From Desulfobacteraceae bacterium (lineage in GTDB: Bacteria; Desulfobacterota; Desulfobacteria; Desulfobacterales; Desulfobacteraceae), in assembly GCA_024225635.1 (NCBI GenBank), contig JAAEMK010000889.1:104205-168204 (forward strand): DNA of 64,000 nt, read 5' to 3'. Below, one piece after another: positions 43,191-52,241 of this stretch. Made by a program: the position numbers and the translations under genes. Within the stretch, counting starts at the first letter, position 1. Every line of letters starts with the position of its first letter. Below the pieces are notes generated by a model, which was not told where the DNA came from, made no database searches, and saw nothing but the letters and a program-made list of their open reading frames with translations.

Positions 43191-44411
43191 TTACACCACC
43201 AGATCCAGGCTCAGGGAGCCGTCCTTCACCACCCTGTCAACAAGGGAGGCTTCGGAAATACGTTCAGGTGCGCCCCTGCGGCACTCCACTTGAAGCACCT
43301 GAAAACCATGGGTTCCCAACCGCTTTCGAAGGGTCGGCAGCATGGTCTTTATAAAGGAGGCAACACCCTCATCTTCCACCTGGAACATGGCTGAAACATC
43401 CTTGTCCAGCACGGAAAGGTCGACCCGTAAAGGCCCCAGGTTTGTCATGGTCAGAAATACCGAAACCCGTACCAGGCGGGGGGCATCCGGGCGTGATTCT
43501 TTTTTTTTCCCGCCAAGGTCGAAAAAAAGCTGGCCAAAGCTGAATGAATTGCTGCTGAAGATGGGAAACGGGATCAGGTATTTTGCCGAGTCCGACGAAT
43601 GGCTGTTCAACACCTGGAATTTTTCCATGGCGTCAACAAACTCCCGAAAGGGCTGAAGCTGCTCCTTCTCTTCCGGTTCGGCCCGGGACAGGAGGGAGAG
43701 CAGAAACCCCTTGAGATCGTTTTCCCGGACCCTGTGAAAATCCGACGGAGGCACATCCTTTGCCAGGAGATCGGCCTCGCCGGATTGAGCCGGTTCAGCC
43801 TTAACAAGGGTTGCCAGGCTCTTTTCCCACAAGAGCCCGCTTTTTTCCAGCAGGCGGGGAACAAACCGGGTGTCCGCATCCCCGGACTTGAGGGAGAGGG
43901 AAAAGAGCAGGTCCCGCAAATGATTGAGCCGGGCCGGGGTCAACACCCCCTTTGCCGTTACAATCGGTTTTTCAGCCATGGAAGTGTTGGAAGTATCGGC
44001 AGCGCCGGGAATGGTTGGCCCATCAAGACCGTCTGAAGGAATGGAAAGCAGAGGAAGGACAAGTTTTGCAAGGCCTGCAAACGGGCTCTGCCCGGTAAGG
44101 GAACCAAGGGCCGCAAGTACCGGGCCCGGGATCTGGAAGGGCTTGTGCACGGAGGCCATGGGCTTCAGGATCTCAAACCCGCCGGTTCCGGTCGCCTTGA
44201 GCTGGAGGGTATCACCCTGGACGAGCAGGTGGGAGGTATCCGCCGTCACCCGGTTACCGGCAACCATCAACTCCGCCCGTGTGGCGGAGAGTACCTTCAG
44301 GACGGTTGCATCCACGACCTGATCTTTAACGAACAAGGGCGCACCCGCTTTTCCCCGGCCCTGTTGCTGCTTGAAAAGCTCTGGGGAGAAGATATGCACC
44401 CCCTGTATCAC
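43191..44411 (-). CDS. FliK-like protein with hook-length-control C-terminal domain
   Basis: 406 aa. The first ~280 residues are low-similarity and flexible (QVVDATVLKVLSATRAELMV, LLVQGDTLQLKATGTGGFEI). The last ~130 contain MTNLGPLRVDLSVLDKDVSA, then FQVEDEGVASFIKTMLPTLR and KRLGTHGFQVLQVECR, which matches the FliK C-terminal fold (a Pro/Leu-Gly-x-(L/V)-x-V-x-L-x strand then helix). A conventional fliK is encoded at 61663-63585, so this is a second one. It lies next to the FlhB-tail gene; FliK and FlhB tail interact in the export switch, so a joint role is possible. Confidence 0.65.
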   Translation of the reverse strand: MIQGVHIFSPELFKQQQGRGKAGAPLFVKDQVVDATVLKVLSATRAELMVAGNRVTADTSHLLVQGDTLQLKATGTGGFEILKPMASVHKPFQIPGPVLAALGSLTGQSPFAGLAKLVLPLLSIPSDGLDGPTIPGAADTSNTSMAEKPIVTAKGVLTPARLNHLRDLLFSLSLKSGDADTRFVPRLLEKSGLLWEKSLATLVKAEPAQSGEADLLAKDVPPSDFHRVRENDLKGFLLSLLSRAEPEEKEQLQPFREFVDAMEKFQVLNSHSSDSAKYLIPFPIFSSNSFSFGQLFFDLGGKKKESRPDAPRLVRVSVFLTMTNLGPLRVDLSVLDKDVSAMFQVEDEGVASFIKTMLPTLRKRLGTHGFQVLQVECRRGAPERISEASLVDRVVKDGSLSLDLVV

Positions 44412-44980
44412 TCGAGGGTCTCCATTGCCATGAACTTCTTCTTAAGGTTGATGACGATCTTCACTTCCCCCTTTGGCATGGAGAGGCGTGAGGCGATGGC
44501 ATCCACGTCAAGGCCCTGTTCGTAGAGGTCTACGATGCTCTGCTGCTGATCAAAGACATCCTCTTCAAAGGCATCACGGACCTGGGCCAATGGGGTGGCG
44601 GAACCGCCGGCCGGGGACTGGGAAGCATTCGCTGCCCGGTCAAGCATGGCTTCGGCCCTGGAGAGCAAGAGGTTGATGCTGATGATCCTGGAATCAAGGG
44701 AATCGTTCAACCCCCCAATCAGATTCTTCTTATCCCGGATCTGCTGGTCAAAACTGGCGGCGGCCGCATCGGCTTCCTTCACCAGGGGTTCAAGCATATC
44801 AATGATCTGGGATGCCGTACGGCCGGCCTCTTCCGCAACCTCCGCCCTGTTGTCCGGGTCCGGTTTCTCCTTGCCAAGGCTTTTCAGCCGTTTGAACAGA
44901 ACCATGAAGAGCCCCAGTAATACAAGATCGATAAAGAGCTGAACGCCTACCCCAATTTCACTTAAAAACGGTGTTGTCAT
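44408..44980 (-). CDS. Membrane-anchored coiled-coil protein with C-terminal helix-turn-helix (DUF2802-like)
   Basis: 190 aa. One N-terminal transmembrane helix (VQLFIDLVLLGLFMVLFKRL) is followed by a coiled coil (residues ~55-130) and a C-terminal segment QQSIVDLYEQGLDVDAIASR, then LSMPKGEVKIVINLKKKF, that reads as a helix-turn-helix. This architecture is common in uncharacterised proteins of flagellar operons. It overlaps the upstream and downstream genes by 4 bp each. The function is unknown. Confidence 0.65.
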   Translation of the reverse strand: MTTPFLSEIGVGVQLFIDLVLLGLFMVLFKRLKSLGKEKPDPDNRAEVAEEAGRTASQIIDMLEPLVKEADAAAASFDQQIRDKKNLIGGLNDSLDSRIISINLLLSRAEAMLDRAANASQSPAGGSATPLAQVRDAFEEDVFDQQQSIVDLYEQGLDVDAIASRLSMPKGEVKIVINLKKKFMAMETLE

Positions 44981-45276
44981 GCTACGGTATTAAGCAGATT
45001 CCCGGTGTCGTCAGGTCTCTGCTTCCTTTCCATTTTTTTTTTCTTTGCCTTGGTTTTTGTTGACCGTTCCCCGGGCCGTTTCTCTTTTTCCTTGTCGGCC
45101 GCCAACCTCTCGGAATCGGTGGGCTCCTGGACCTTTGTCTTTTCAACGGCCACCACTTCAGCCTGCAGGTTTGCAAACTGTTCCGGATTTGGCCGGTTCG
45201 GTTTAACGTGCTGGGTTGCCTCATGGAGAACCCCAGCCTGCTGAATAACGATGTTGTGACCTGGTATGGTAGTCAT
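44977..45276 (-). CDS. Uncharacterised basic protein in flagellar operon
   Basis: 99 aa, no family recognised. The N-terminal half has no clear motif (MTTIPGHNIVIQQAGVLHEA). The C-terminal half is extremely Lys/Arg-rich (TKTKAKKKKMERKQRPDD), suggesting nucleic-acid or membrane-surface binding. It overlaps the next gene by 4 bp and follows the FliL-like gene by 11 bp, so it is part of the operon and likely expressed. Confidence 0.6.
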   Translation of the reverse strand: MTTIPGHNIVIQQAGVLHEATQHVKPNRPNPEQFANLQAEVVAVEKTKVQEPTDSERLAADKEKEKRPGERSTKTKAKKKKMERKQRPDDTGNLLNTVA

Positions 45277-45287
45277 ATTAACCCTCC

Positions 45288-47171
45288 CTAGCCGGTGCTA
45301 AAGGTGGTAAACGTCACCCGGTCGATGTACTGACCCGGCAGAACCCGGTTCAACGCCTCCTTTATATTCCCCAGAAGATCCGCCTCGGTGACCTTGTCCC
45401 CCTTTTTCGATCCAAGGGCACTGCCCATGGCATCAAAAATGAGATCCCTGTAAAGGGGTAAATGTTTGTTAATCGCTGTAAGCGCCCTGTGATCGGAATA
45501 ATCGATGGAGACACTTGCAGTAACATAGGAAAGTTCGGACTTCCTGCCCGGAACCAGCATAAAAAAATCTTTCAAAACGATATTGCCAGGCCCTTCAACC
45601 TTTGCCGGAGCTGTCAGATCGATATCCACTGTCTCCACCTTTGGTTCCGGCACAGACGCGACCTCCACCACCGGCTCCAGGACAACGGGTACCTCCTCTG
45701 TGGTTGCAAAAAACTTGAAATAGCCCACCGGCAGGGTCACCGCCAGGAGAAGAACAGCCGCACAGGCCGCCAGGACCTTTTTGGATCGATACCATTTCCC
45801 GGCGGGTACAGCCTTGTCACGGTCGGGTTCAAGCTGAGCCACCTCGGCCAACGCCTCTTCCGCCTCTTCCAGGATCACCTGGTGCTCATCCAGGTCAAGA
45901 TCAAGATCATCCGAATCCACGGAGAAGTCCAGGTCCGGCTCCAGTTCCCCTTCCAGACTGCCGAGGATGTCTTCATCCTCCTCTTCGGTATCCATCAGGA
46001 GTTCATCGATATCATCCTGGGAGATGAGATCCCCCCCCACGGCCTCGACGCCGAAGTCGTCACCCTTGAGGAGATCATCAATATCGTCCTGGGTTACCTC
46101 CTGCTCTTCTGCAACGGCAGGTTCGGGAGCGGGGTCCGGTCCCAAAAGCTCTTCCAGATCTATTTCAGGCTCGGGTTCTGGTTCTGGTTCTGGTTCTGGT
46201 TCAGGCTCTGGTTCTGGTTCTGGTTCAGGCTCTGGTTCAGGCTCTGGCTCTGGTTCTGGTTCGGGCTCGGGTGTTTCAGCCAGTAGCCGGTCAATGGTCT
46301 CCTGGGTGACCAGGCACTCCTCCGCATCAACGGCCTCGGACTCGTCAATCAGGAGTTCCTGGGTGTCCGCAGGTTCGGGAACCGTTGAAGCAGGAGCGTC
46401 TGCATCGTCCGACATGAGCCGGTCGATATCATCCTGGGACACCAGCTCCTGATTATCCTCCTCGGGTTCATCGGCTGCGACGGGCTCAGGCTCTCCGGAG
46501 GACGCCCCATTCATCAGCCGGTCGATATCATCCTGGGACACCAGCTCCTGATCATCCTCATCCGGCTCTTCGGCTACGGCAGGCTCCGCCTCCCCGTCCA
46601 ACGCCGCGTTCATGAGGCGGTCGATATCATCCTGGGACACCAGCTCCTGTTCGTCCTCATCCGGCTCATCGGCCGCAACGGGCTCAGGCTCCGCATCCAA
46701 CGCCCCGCCCATGAGCCGGTCGATATCGTCCTGGGATACCAGCTCCATATCGTCCTCATCCGGTTCATCGGCTGCGGCGGTATCCGGCTCCGGGTCAAGC
46801 GCCCCGCCCATGAGCCGGTCGATATCGTCCTGGGATACCAGCTCCATATCGTCCTCATCCGGTTCATCGGCTGCGGCGGTATCCGGCTCCGGGTCAAGCG
46901 CCCCGCTCATGAGCCGGTCGATATCGTCCTGGGATACCAGCTCCATATCGTCCTCATCCGGTTCAGCAGGAGCGGCATCATCCCCGGGAAGGTCAACATC
47001 CAGGGAGACGCTGTTCAACAGGCTGTCGATATCATCCTGGGAAAGTTCCCCCAGCTCATCATCTGATGAGCCGACGGCATCTTCCGCTTCATCAAGGGAT
47101 GACGCACTCAGCAGCTTGTCAATATCATCCTGGGATATCAGGGTATCGTCATCGGAATTGGATACAGACAT
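45288..47171 (-). CDS. FliL-like membrane protein with 11 FliM-type SQDDID motifs
   Basis: 627 aa. Residues 1-~460 are strongly acidic and contain 11 copies of (L/E)(I/V/L)(S/T)Q(D/E)xID-x-L(L/M), at about residues 11, 43, 78, 111, 144, 177, 210, 244, 288, 359 and 382; copies 3-8 are spaced 33-34 residues. This is the same motif as at the start of FliM here (LSQDEVDSLL), which in FliM binds phospho-CheY. A run of Glu-Pro dipeptides lies at ~300-335. A single transmembrane helix ([20 protein letters not shown]) is at ~465-485. The C-terminal ~130 residues ([20 protein letters not shown], then [20 protein letters not shown] and VTFTTFSTG) are FliL-like and periplasmic. A conventional fliL is also present. 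Function unknown; perhaps a motor-associated CheY or FliN-binding scaffold. Confidence 0.8.
   Translation of the reverse strand: MSVSNSDDDTLISQDDIDKLLSASSLDEAEDAVGSSDDELGELSQDDIDSLLNSVSLDVDLPGDDAAPAEPDEDDMELVSQDDIDRLMSGALDPEPDTAAADEPDEDDMELVSQDDIDRLMGGALDPEPDTAAADEPDEDDMELVSQDDIDRLMGGALDAEPEPVAADEPDEDEQELVSQDDIDRLMNAALDGEAEPAVAEEPDEDDQELVSQDDIDRLMNGASSGEPEPVAADEPEEDNQELVSQDDIDRLMSDDADAPASTVPEPADTQELLIDESEAVDAEECLVTQETIDRLLAETPEPEPEPEPEPEPEPEPEPEPEPEPEPEPEPEPEPEIDLEELLGPDPAPEPAVAEEQEVTQDDIDDLLKGDDFGVEAVGGDLISQDDIDELLMDTEEEDEDILGSLEGELEPDLDFSVDSDDLDLDLDEHQVILEEAEEALAEVAQLEPDRDKAVPAGKWYRSKKVLAACAAVLLLAVTLPVGYFKFFATTEEVPVVLEPVVEVASVPEPKVETVDIDLTAPAKVEGPGNIVLKDFFMLVPGRKSELSYVTASVSIDYSDHRALTAINKHLPLYRDLIFDAMGSALGSKKGDKVTEADLLGNIKEALNRVLPGQYIDRVTFTTFSTG
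46408..46941 (-). repeat. Tandem 99-bp coding repeats in the FliL-like gene
   Basis: Units encoding [11 protein letters not shown] plus a 22-residue Asp/Glu/Ala/Pro linker repeat every 99-102 bp. Units at about 46711-46940 are nearly identical at DNA level, so recent duplication or copy-number variation is likely. Confidence 0.85.
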
Positions 47172-47188
47172 TTAAGACCTCTCAAAGT

Positions 47189-47968
47189 TTACAGACCAAA
47201 CGCCGTTAAAGCCGAAGTGGTTCTTCCAAAATAGCTCTTGAGCCTTGTCTTCAGCTTGATCAGGATGGCCGTGTGAATCTGGCAAATCCTTGATTCCGTC
47301 AAACTCAAGACCTCCCCGATCTCCTTTAACGTCAGCTCTTCATAATAATAAAGGGAGACAACCAGCTGCTCTTTTTCGGTCAAGGTCCTGATGGACTTGG
47401 CAAGCTCGGACTTCATCTCCTCCCTGTCAAGAAGATCGGCAGGATTGTCCCCACCTTTAAGACCGGACTGAAATCGTGTATTGGAGGAGGTATCGTTGTC
47501 CCTTGTCCGGATAAAGGCATCAAGGCTCAAAATCGCTGCGCCGTGGATGTTGGAGAGCATGTCATAATAGGTTTCAAGCTCCACCCCAAGGGTCTTTGCC
47601 ACTTCATCGTCCGACGCCGGCCGCCCCTTTTGATTCTCAATCGCCTTGACCGCCTTTGCAATATCCTGAATCTTTTTTCGCATGGACCTGGAGTAGGTAT
47701 CCATACTCCTGAGTTCATCCAGAATAGCGCCCTTTATCCTGTATTGGGCATATGTCTTAAGGCTGACATGCTTATCAGGGTTAAACTTATCCACCGCATC
47801 GATGAGCCCCAGGGAGCCCGCACTCACAAGCTCGTCAAAAAACACGCTCGAGGGAAGCCGCCGGGCAAATCGCGAAGCTATCTGCTTGACGAGAAAAGAG
47901 TACTCGACAATCATCTCCTCCCGCCAGGAACCGCCCTGCTTTTTTCTGTCTCGACTTGATTGTTTCAT
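47189..47968 (-). CDS. fliA: Flagellar sigma factor FliA (sigma-28)
   Basis: 259 aa. Sigma-70 region 2 (FFDELVSAGSLGLIDAVDKF, TYAQYRIKGAILDELRSMD), region 3 and region 4 with its helix-turn-helix (ELTLKEIGEVLSLTESRICQ) are intact; the combination with SLYYYEELTLKEIGEVL is typical of FliA. It directs transcription from the flagellin and fliD promoters seen in this window. It follows flhG after 52 bp in the polar flagellar operon. Its usual inhibitor FlgM was not found here. Confidence 0.95.
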   Translation of the reverse strand: MKQSSRDRKKQGGSWREEMIVEYSFLVKQIASRFARRLPSSVFFDELVSAGSLGLIDAVDKFNPDKHVSLKTYAQYRIKGAILDELRSMDTYSRSMRKKIQDIAKAVKAIENQKGRPASDDEVAKTLGVELETYYDMLSNIHGAAILSLDAFIRTRDNDTSSNTRFQSGLKGGDNPADLLDREEMKSELAKSIRTLTEKEQLVVSLYYYEELTLKEIGEVLSLTESRICQIHTAILIKLKTRLKSYFGRTTSALTAFGL

Positions 47969-48020
47969 TTACTCCAATGCCCTTGTCAACATTTGTTTAT
48001 CCGCCCCCAAGGCCCAGGTT

Positions 48021-48917
48021 TTACCTGGGTGCATCAAAAATCCGGTTCATGAAAAACTTTATGTTTCCATCAGATCCCGGCCGGATCTTTGAATCCGCCA
48101 CTTTCCTAGCTAACGTTCCAATGCGGGTCGCCGAAGGAGATTTGGGAGCGTAATCAAAAACGGTGCTGCGCTTGAGCACGGCTTGTTGAAGCTGGGGATC
48201 AAAGGGGATGTACCCGTAATACTCCAGCACGACATTTCCCAAAAACCTGTCCATGGCTGCCCCGAGCGAGGCATAGACGGATTTGGCCTCTTTCTCTGAA
48301 TTTACCATATTTATCACCAGTTTAAAATACCTGATTCCATGATCCCTGGCAAGGACCTTCATCAATGCATAGGCATCGGTGATGGAAGTGGGTTCCCTGG
48401 TTGCGATGACAATGTTCTCATCCGAGGCCGCGTTAAAATATAGCACGTTGGACGATATGCCGGCACCCGTATCCACAAGGATGATATCAGCCATATCCTC
48501 CAATGCCTCAAACTCGGTCAACAGATTGAGCTTTTCACCGTCGGTGAGCTGGGTCAGGTTGGCAAACCCGCTGCCGCCCGGAATGATCTTCACCCCCTGT
48601 TTTGTGGTAACAATCACCTCTTTCAGCTCTTTTTCACCGCTGATGATGTGGCCGATATTATACCGGGGACGCATGTTGAAAAGGATATCGATGTTGGCAA
48701 GTCCCACATCGGCATCCATTACAACCACCCGTTTCCCAAGTTTTGTCAGGGCAAGGGCAAGGCTTCCGACACAATGGGTCTTGCCCACGCCTCCCTTGCC
48801 GCTTGTCACGGCGATAACCCTTGGAACAGATCGTCCCCCGGACGTTCCCTTCACATTCATGCTCCTTGACAGGGCATCTGATTTTACAATTGTTCTAAGC
48901 CCGCTTGCCTGATCCAC
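48021..48917 (-). CDS. flhG: Flagellum number regulator FlhG (MinD-like ATPase)
   Basis: 298 aa with a GTG start (AGGAGG eight bases upstream). The deviant Walker A motif is SGKGGVGKTHCVGSLALAL, followed by VVVMDADVGLANIDILFNMR and ILVDTGAGISSNVLYFNAA. FlhG/FleN limits flagellum number and counteracts FlhF at the pole. It sits 13 bp after flhF. The segment LDRSMNV-type N-terminus (DQASGLRTIVK) resembles the FlhF-activating DQAxxLR motif of FlhG. Confidence 0.94.
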   Translation of the reverse strand: MDQASGLRTIVKSDALSRSMNVKGTSGGRSVPRVIAVTSGKGGVGKTHCVGSLALALTKLGKRVVVMDADVGLANIDILFNMRPRYNIGHIISGEKELKEVIVTTKQGVKIIPGGSGFANLTQLTDGEKLNLLTEFEALEDMADIILVDTGAGISSNVLYFNAASDENIVIATREPTSITDAYALMKVLARDHGIRYFKLVINMVNSEKEAKSVYASLGAAMDRFLGNVVLEYYGYIPFDPQLQQAVLKRSTVFDYAPKSPSATRIGTLARKVADSKIRPGSDGNIKFFMNRIFDAPR

Positions 48918-48930
48918 CTGTAACCTCCTT

Positions 48931-50061
48931 TTATCCCTGATCCCGGCCCAGCATCAATCCCAAAAGATCTTGGGGCTTGGGTACGATCAAATCCTCAGGG
49001 ACTCGTTGCCCATTGGTCACCAGGGAGATCGGCATTTTCAAATCGCCCACCTGGTCCAAAATTTTTCCACACCGCCCTGTCTCATCGATCTTCGTAAAAA
49101 CGTAGGATTCGGGATTCAACGCGGAAAAGGCCGATGCAGCGGTCTTCATGTCGATGAATCCGGTTGTCATGCTTAACACAAGGTGAACCGACACCTTGAA
49201 ATCAGCGTCAAGCACCTGGGCAACCTCCTCCATCCTGGCAGTATCGGAATGGCTGTGGCCGGCCGTGTCAATGAGGACAATATCCATATTCCTCATTCTC
49301 TCAAGGGCCTTGACCAGATCATCCCTGGAAAAGGCTGGAACACACATGATTCCCATGATGGCCGCATAGGACTTCAACTGTTCAAAGGCGCCCATACGGT
49401 AGCTGTCAATGGAGATCAGGCCAACGCTCTTCTTTCTCTTGAACTTGAGTTCCGCTGCAAGTTTGGCGATGGTGGTGGTTTTTCCGACCCCGGTGGGTCC
49501 GACAAAGGCAGCCGCATGGGGCTGGCCCATTCCGTCCGGTCCCTCGGCAAAGGGATCCACCGTTTCAATCTCCTTGAGGCACGCTTGAATCACATACTTT
49601 TTAAAAATTGAGATGGAGCCGGCCCCCTGATCGGAGTCGCTGTCCATGGCGGCACTGGCGTTTTTCAGGATCGTCTTCGCCTTTTTCTCTGAAATGCCGC
49701 TCCTGAGCAGGGAAGCAAAGAGACCGGCCGCTTCCGAATGATCGCTCATCAGGGAATCCAGACCGCTTTCAAGCCCCACAAAAGAGATGAGATCCTTGAT
49801 GGAGGCAAGCTCATCCTTAAGGGGAGCCAATTCCTCGTCCTGCTTGGTCTCCAGCACATACCCCTTGGGACTTGCCGCCACGTCTTCCTTGGGGTCGGCC
49901 TTTGGCGCCGCTTCGATCTCGAACATCTCCTTTGCGTAGGGATCCCGGGGGCTTTTAGGAACCCTCCGGGTTGAAAGGATCATTGCGTCCGGCCCCAACT
50001 CCTCTTTGATCGCTGCCATGGCCTCTTGAATGGTACGGCCCTTAAAAATTTTTACTCTCAT
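48931..50061 (-). CDS. flhF: Flagellar SRP-type GTPase FlhF
   Basis: 376 aa. An N-terminal B domain (VKIFKGRTIQEAMAAIKEEL, GPDAMILSTRRV), an N/middle helical region and an SRP-like G domain (GPTGVGKTTTIAKLAAELKF, ISIDSYRMGAFEQLKSYAAI, DIVLIDTAGHSHSD, TKIDETGRCG) are visible. FlhF places the flagellum at the pole. It overlaps flhA by 4 bp (ATGA), so translation is coupled. Length is normal. Confidence 0.95.
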   Translation of the reverse strand: MRVKIFKGRTIQEAMAAIKEELGPDAMILSTRRVPKSPRDPYAKEMFEIEAAPKADPKEDVAASPKGYVLETKQDEELAPLKDELASIKDLISFVGLESGLDSLMSDHSEAAGLFASLLRSGISEKKAKTILKNASAAMDSDSDQGAGSISIFKKYVIQACLKEIETVDPFAEGPDGMGQPHAAAFVGPTGVGKTTTIAKLAAELKFKRKKSVGLISIDSYRMGAFEQLKSYAAIMGIMCVPAFSRDDLVKALERMRNMDIVLIDTAGHSHSDTARMEEVAQVLDADFKVSVHLVLSMTTGFIDMKTAASAFSALNPESYVFTKIDETGRCGKILDQVGDLKMPISLVTNGQRVPEDLIVPKPQDLLGLMLGRDQG

Positions 50062-52157
50062 TGTTTCAATTTAACCTTTCCGCCTGCCTGCAGATTAATG
50101 TCATCCACGATTTCCGCATGGGATACCACAAATACCGATGGCAGGGCATGTTCAATCAACTTCCTGAAATGACGCCTCAACCCGGGGGAGCACATAATAA
50201 CAGGCTGCACATCCATGGCAAGCTGTTTTTCCACCTCAGCCGATGCCGAAGTGATGATCTGCTCTGCAGTCTTGGGATCAACTGCAAGGTATGCCCCATG
50301 CTCCGTGTGCTTTATATTCTTTCCAAGCAGCTCCTCGACATTTCGGTCCAGGGTGATCACCTGAAGGGTCCTGCCCTCCCCCACATAGGAGGCAAGCATG
50401 CCCTTGGCGATTCTCTGCCTTGCATATTCGGTCAACAGATCCGGATCCTTGCCCATGGGCGCATAGTCGGCAAGGGTTTCCACAATGGTGAGAAGATTCC
50501 GGATGGAAACCTTCTCCCGCAGCAGATTTTGAAGCACCTTCTGCACGATTCCCACGGAAAGAAGATTCGGCACAAGCTCTTCCACGGCCTTTGGACTTGT
50601 TTTGGCAAGGTTGTCCAGCAGGTGCTGCACCTCCTGGCGTCCCAACAGATCGTAGGCATTGTTTCGAATGATCTCGGTGATATGGGTGGCAATGACCGTT
50701 GAGTTGTCAACCACGGTATATCCGGCAAACTTAGCCCCGTCCTCCTGATCCTGGGGAATCCACAGGGCCGGCAGATTGAATGCGGGCTCGGTTGTGGGAA
50801 TCCCATCGATCTCCTGGGCCGTCCCCCCCGGGTCCATTGCCAGAAGGTGATTGACCATGAGTTCGGTCCCGGCGGATTCAACCCCCTTGATCATGACCCG
50901 GTACTGGGCCGGATTCAATTTCAGGTTGTCCCTGATGTGAATGGGCGGAATAATGATACCCATTTCACTTGCAAACTGCCGCCGTATGGCGCGGATTCTG
51001 CCAAGCAAAACACCATCCTGCTGTTTGTCCACCAGGGGAATGAGCCCGTACCCCACCTCAAGCTCGATGGTGTCCAGGGTCAACAGATGATCCACCTCTT
51101 CGGGCGCCCCTGCTTCCGCCCCCTCTTCGGCCTCGGCTGCGGCGCCGGGTTCCATCTCTTCGATCTCGTCCCGGGACCTGCCGATGAAGTACCAGCAGCC
51201 CCCTCCCAGGAGAATGGCCAGGGTCATGAAGGGAAAGGCGGGAAGGCCGGGCACAAGCCCAAAACAGAAGATGATCACCGACCCCAGGTAAACCGGGGTG
51301 GTGCTGGAAAGCAGGTGGTTGACAAACTCTTGTCCCATCCGGTTTTCAGACCCGGACCGTGAAACCAGAATACCTGCCGCCGTTGAGATGAGCAGGGCCG
51401 GTATCTGGGAGACCAGGCCGTCGCCGACCGTGAGCAGGGTATAGTTGGTGAGCGCCTCGCCCACGGGCATTCCCTGCTGGACCACGCCGATGACAAACCC
51501 GCCTGCAATGTTGATCATGGTGATGATGATACCCGCGATGGCATCCCCCCTCACAAACTTGCTGGCACCGTCCATGGCTCCGTGGAACTCGGATTCCTTT
51601 GCTACACCCTTACGCCGCGCCCCGGCCTCAACCTCATCGATCATGCCGGCGTTGAGGTCGGCATCAATGGCCATCTGCTTTCCGGGCATGGCGTCCAGGG
51701 TAAACCGTGCCGCCACCTCTGCAATTCGTCCCGCACCCTTGGTGATGACCATGAAGTTAATAAGGACCAGGATGATGAAGATGATCATTCCCACCACATA
51801 GTTTCCCCCGACCACAAAGCTGCCGAAGCTCATGATGATGGAGCCTGCGGCCCGGGGCCCTTCACTTCCGTGGAGAAGGATCAGCCGGGTGGATGCAACG
51901 TTCAACGAAAGCCGGAACAGGGTAAGCATCAGCAGCATGGACGGAAATATGAAAAAATCCAGGGGGACTTTGGTGTACATGGTGGTGATGAGCACGATCA
52001 CGGCGAATGTGATGTTCAGGGCCAGGAAGAAATCAAGAAGCATTGGCGGAAGCGGCAGAATCATGGCCATGAGAATACCAATCAATGCAACGATCATTGC
52101 AATGTCAGAAGCTTCGCTTCGTAAGCCTGCCAAAATTCCAGTCTGTTCAGCTGCCAT
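50058..52157 (-). CDS. flhA: Flagellar export apparatus protein FlhA
   Basis: 699 aa, typical. Eight N-terminal transmembrane helices include LVLINFMVITKGAGRIAEVA and the FHIPEP-type loop FTLDAMPGKQMAIDADLNAG. The cytoplasmic C-terminal domain (~residues 350-699) ends in a normal FlhA fold (VIMCSPGLRRHFRKLIEHAL). FlhA forms the nonameric export gate that docks substrate-chaperone complexes. It is preceded by flhB and followed by flhF. Confidence 0.96.
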   Translation of the reverse strand: MAAEQTGILAGLRSEASDIAMIVALIGILMAMILPLPPMLLDFFLALNITFAVIVLITTMYTKVPLDFFIFPSMLLMLTLFRLSLNVASTRLILLHGSEGPRAAGSIIMSFGSFVVGGNYVVGMIIFIILVLINFMVITKGAGRIAEVAARFTLDAMPGKQMAIDADLNAGMIDEVEAGARRKGVAKESEFHGAMDGASKFVRGDAIAGIIITMINIAGGFVIGVVQQGMPVGEALTNYTLLTVGDGLVSQIPALLISTAAGILVSRSGSENRMGQEFVNHLLSSTTPVYLGSVIIFCFGLVPGLPAFPFMTLAILLGGGCWYFIGRSRDEIEEMEPGAAAEAEEGAEAGAPEEVDHLLTLDTIELEVGYGLIPLVDKQQDGVLLGRIRAIRRQFASEMGIIIPPIHIRDNLKLNPAQYRVMIKGVESAGTELMVNHLLAMDPGGTAQEIDGIPTTEPAFNLPALWIPQDQEDGAKFAGYTVVDNSTVIATHITEIIRNNAYDLLGRQEVQHLLDNLAKTSPKAVEELVPNLLSVGIVQKVLQNLLREKVSIRNLLTIVETLADYAPMGKDPDLLTEYARQRIAKGMLASYVGEGRTLQVITLDRNVEELLGKNIKHTEHGAYLAVDPKTAEQIITSASAEVEKQLAMDVQPVIMCSPGLRRHFRKLIEHALPSVFVVSHAEIVDDINLQAGGKVKLKQ

Positions 52158-52241
52158 TCAATCCTCGTTAAAAATCATCCGTTGTTTCCATGGAAAAGCG
52201 ACCGTTATTTGACGCGGCTGCCAAAAGGTTGACGCTCACCG

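Noticed and set aside
46166-46270. Glu-Pro dipeptide run as a TonB-like periplasm-spanning segment
   Set aside because: It lies before the transmembrane helix, so in FliL topology it would be cytoplasmic; a TonB-like role is not supported.
46612-47175. Ser-rich open frames on the plus strand opposite the FliL-like gene
   Set aside because: They are the antisense of the SQDDID repeats; composition is an artefact of the repeated codons, and the minus-strand protein has recognisable domains.
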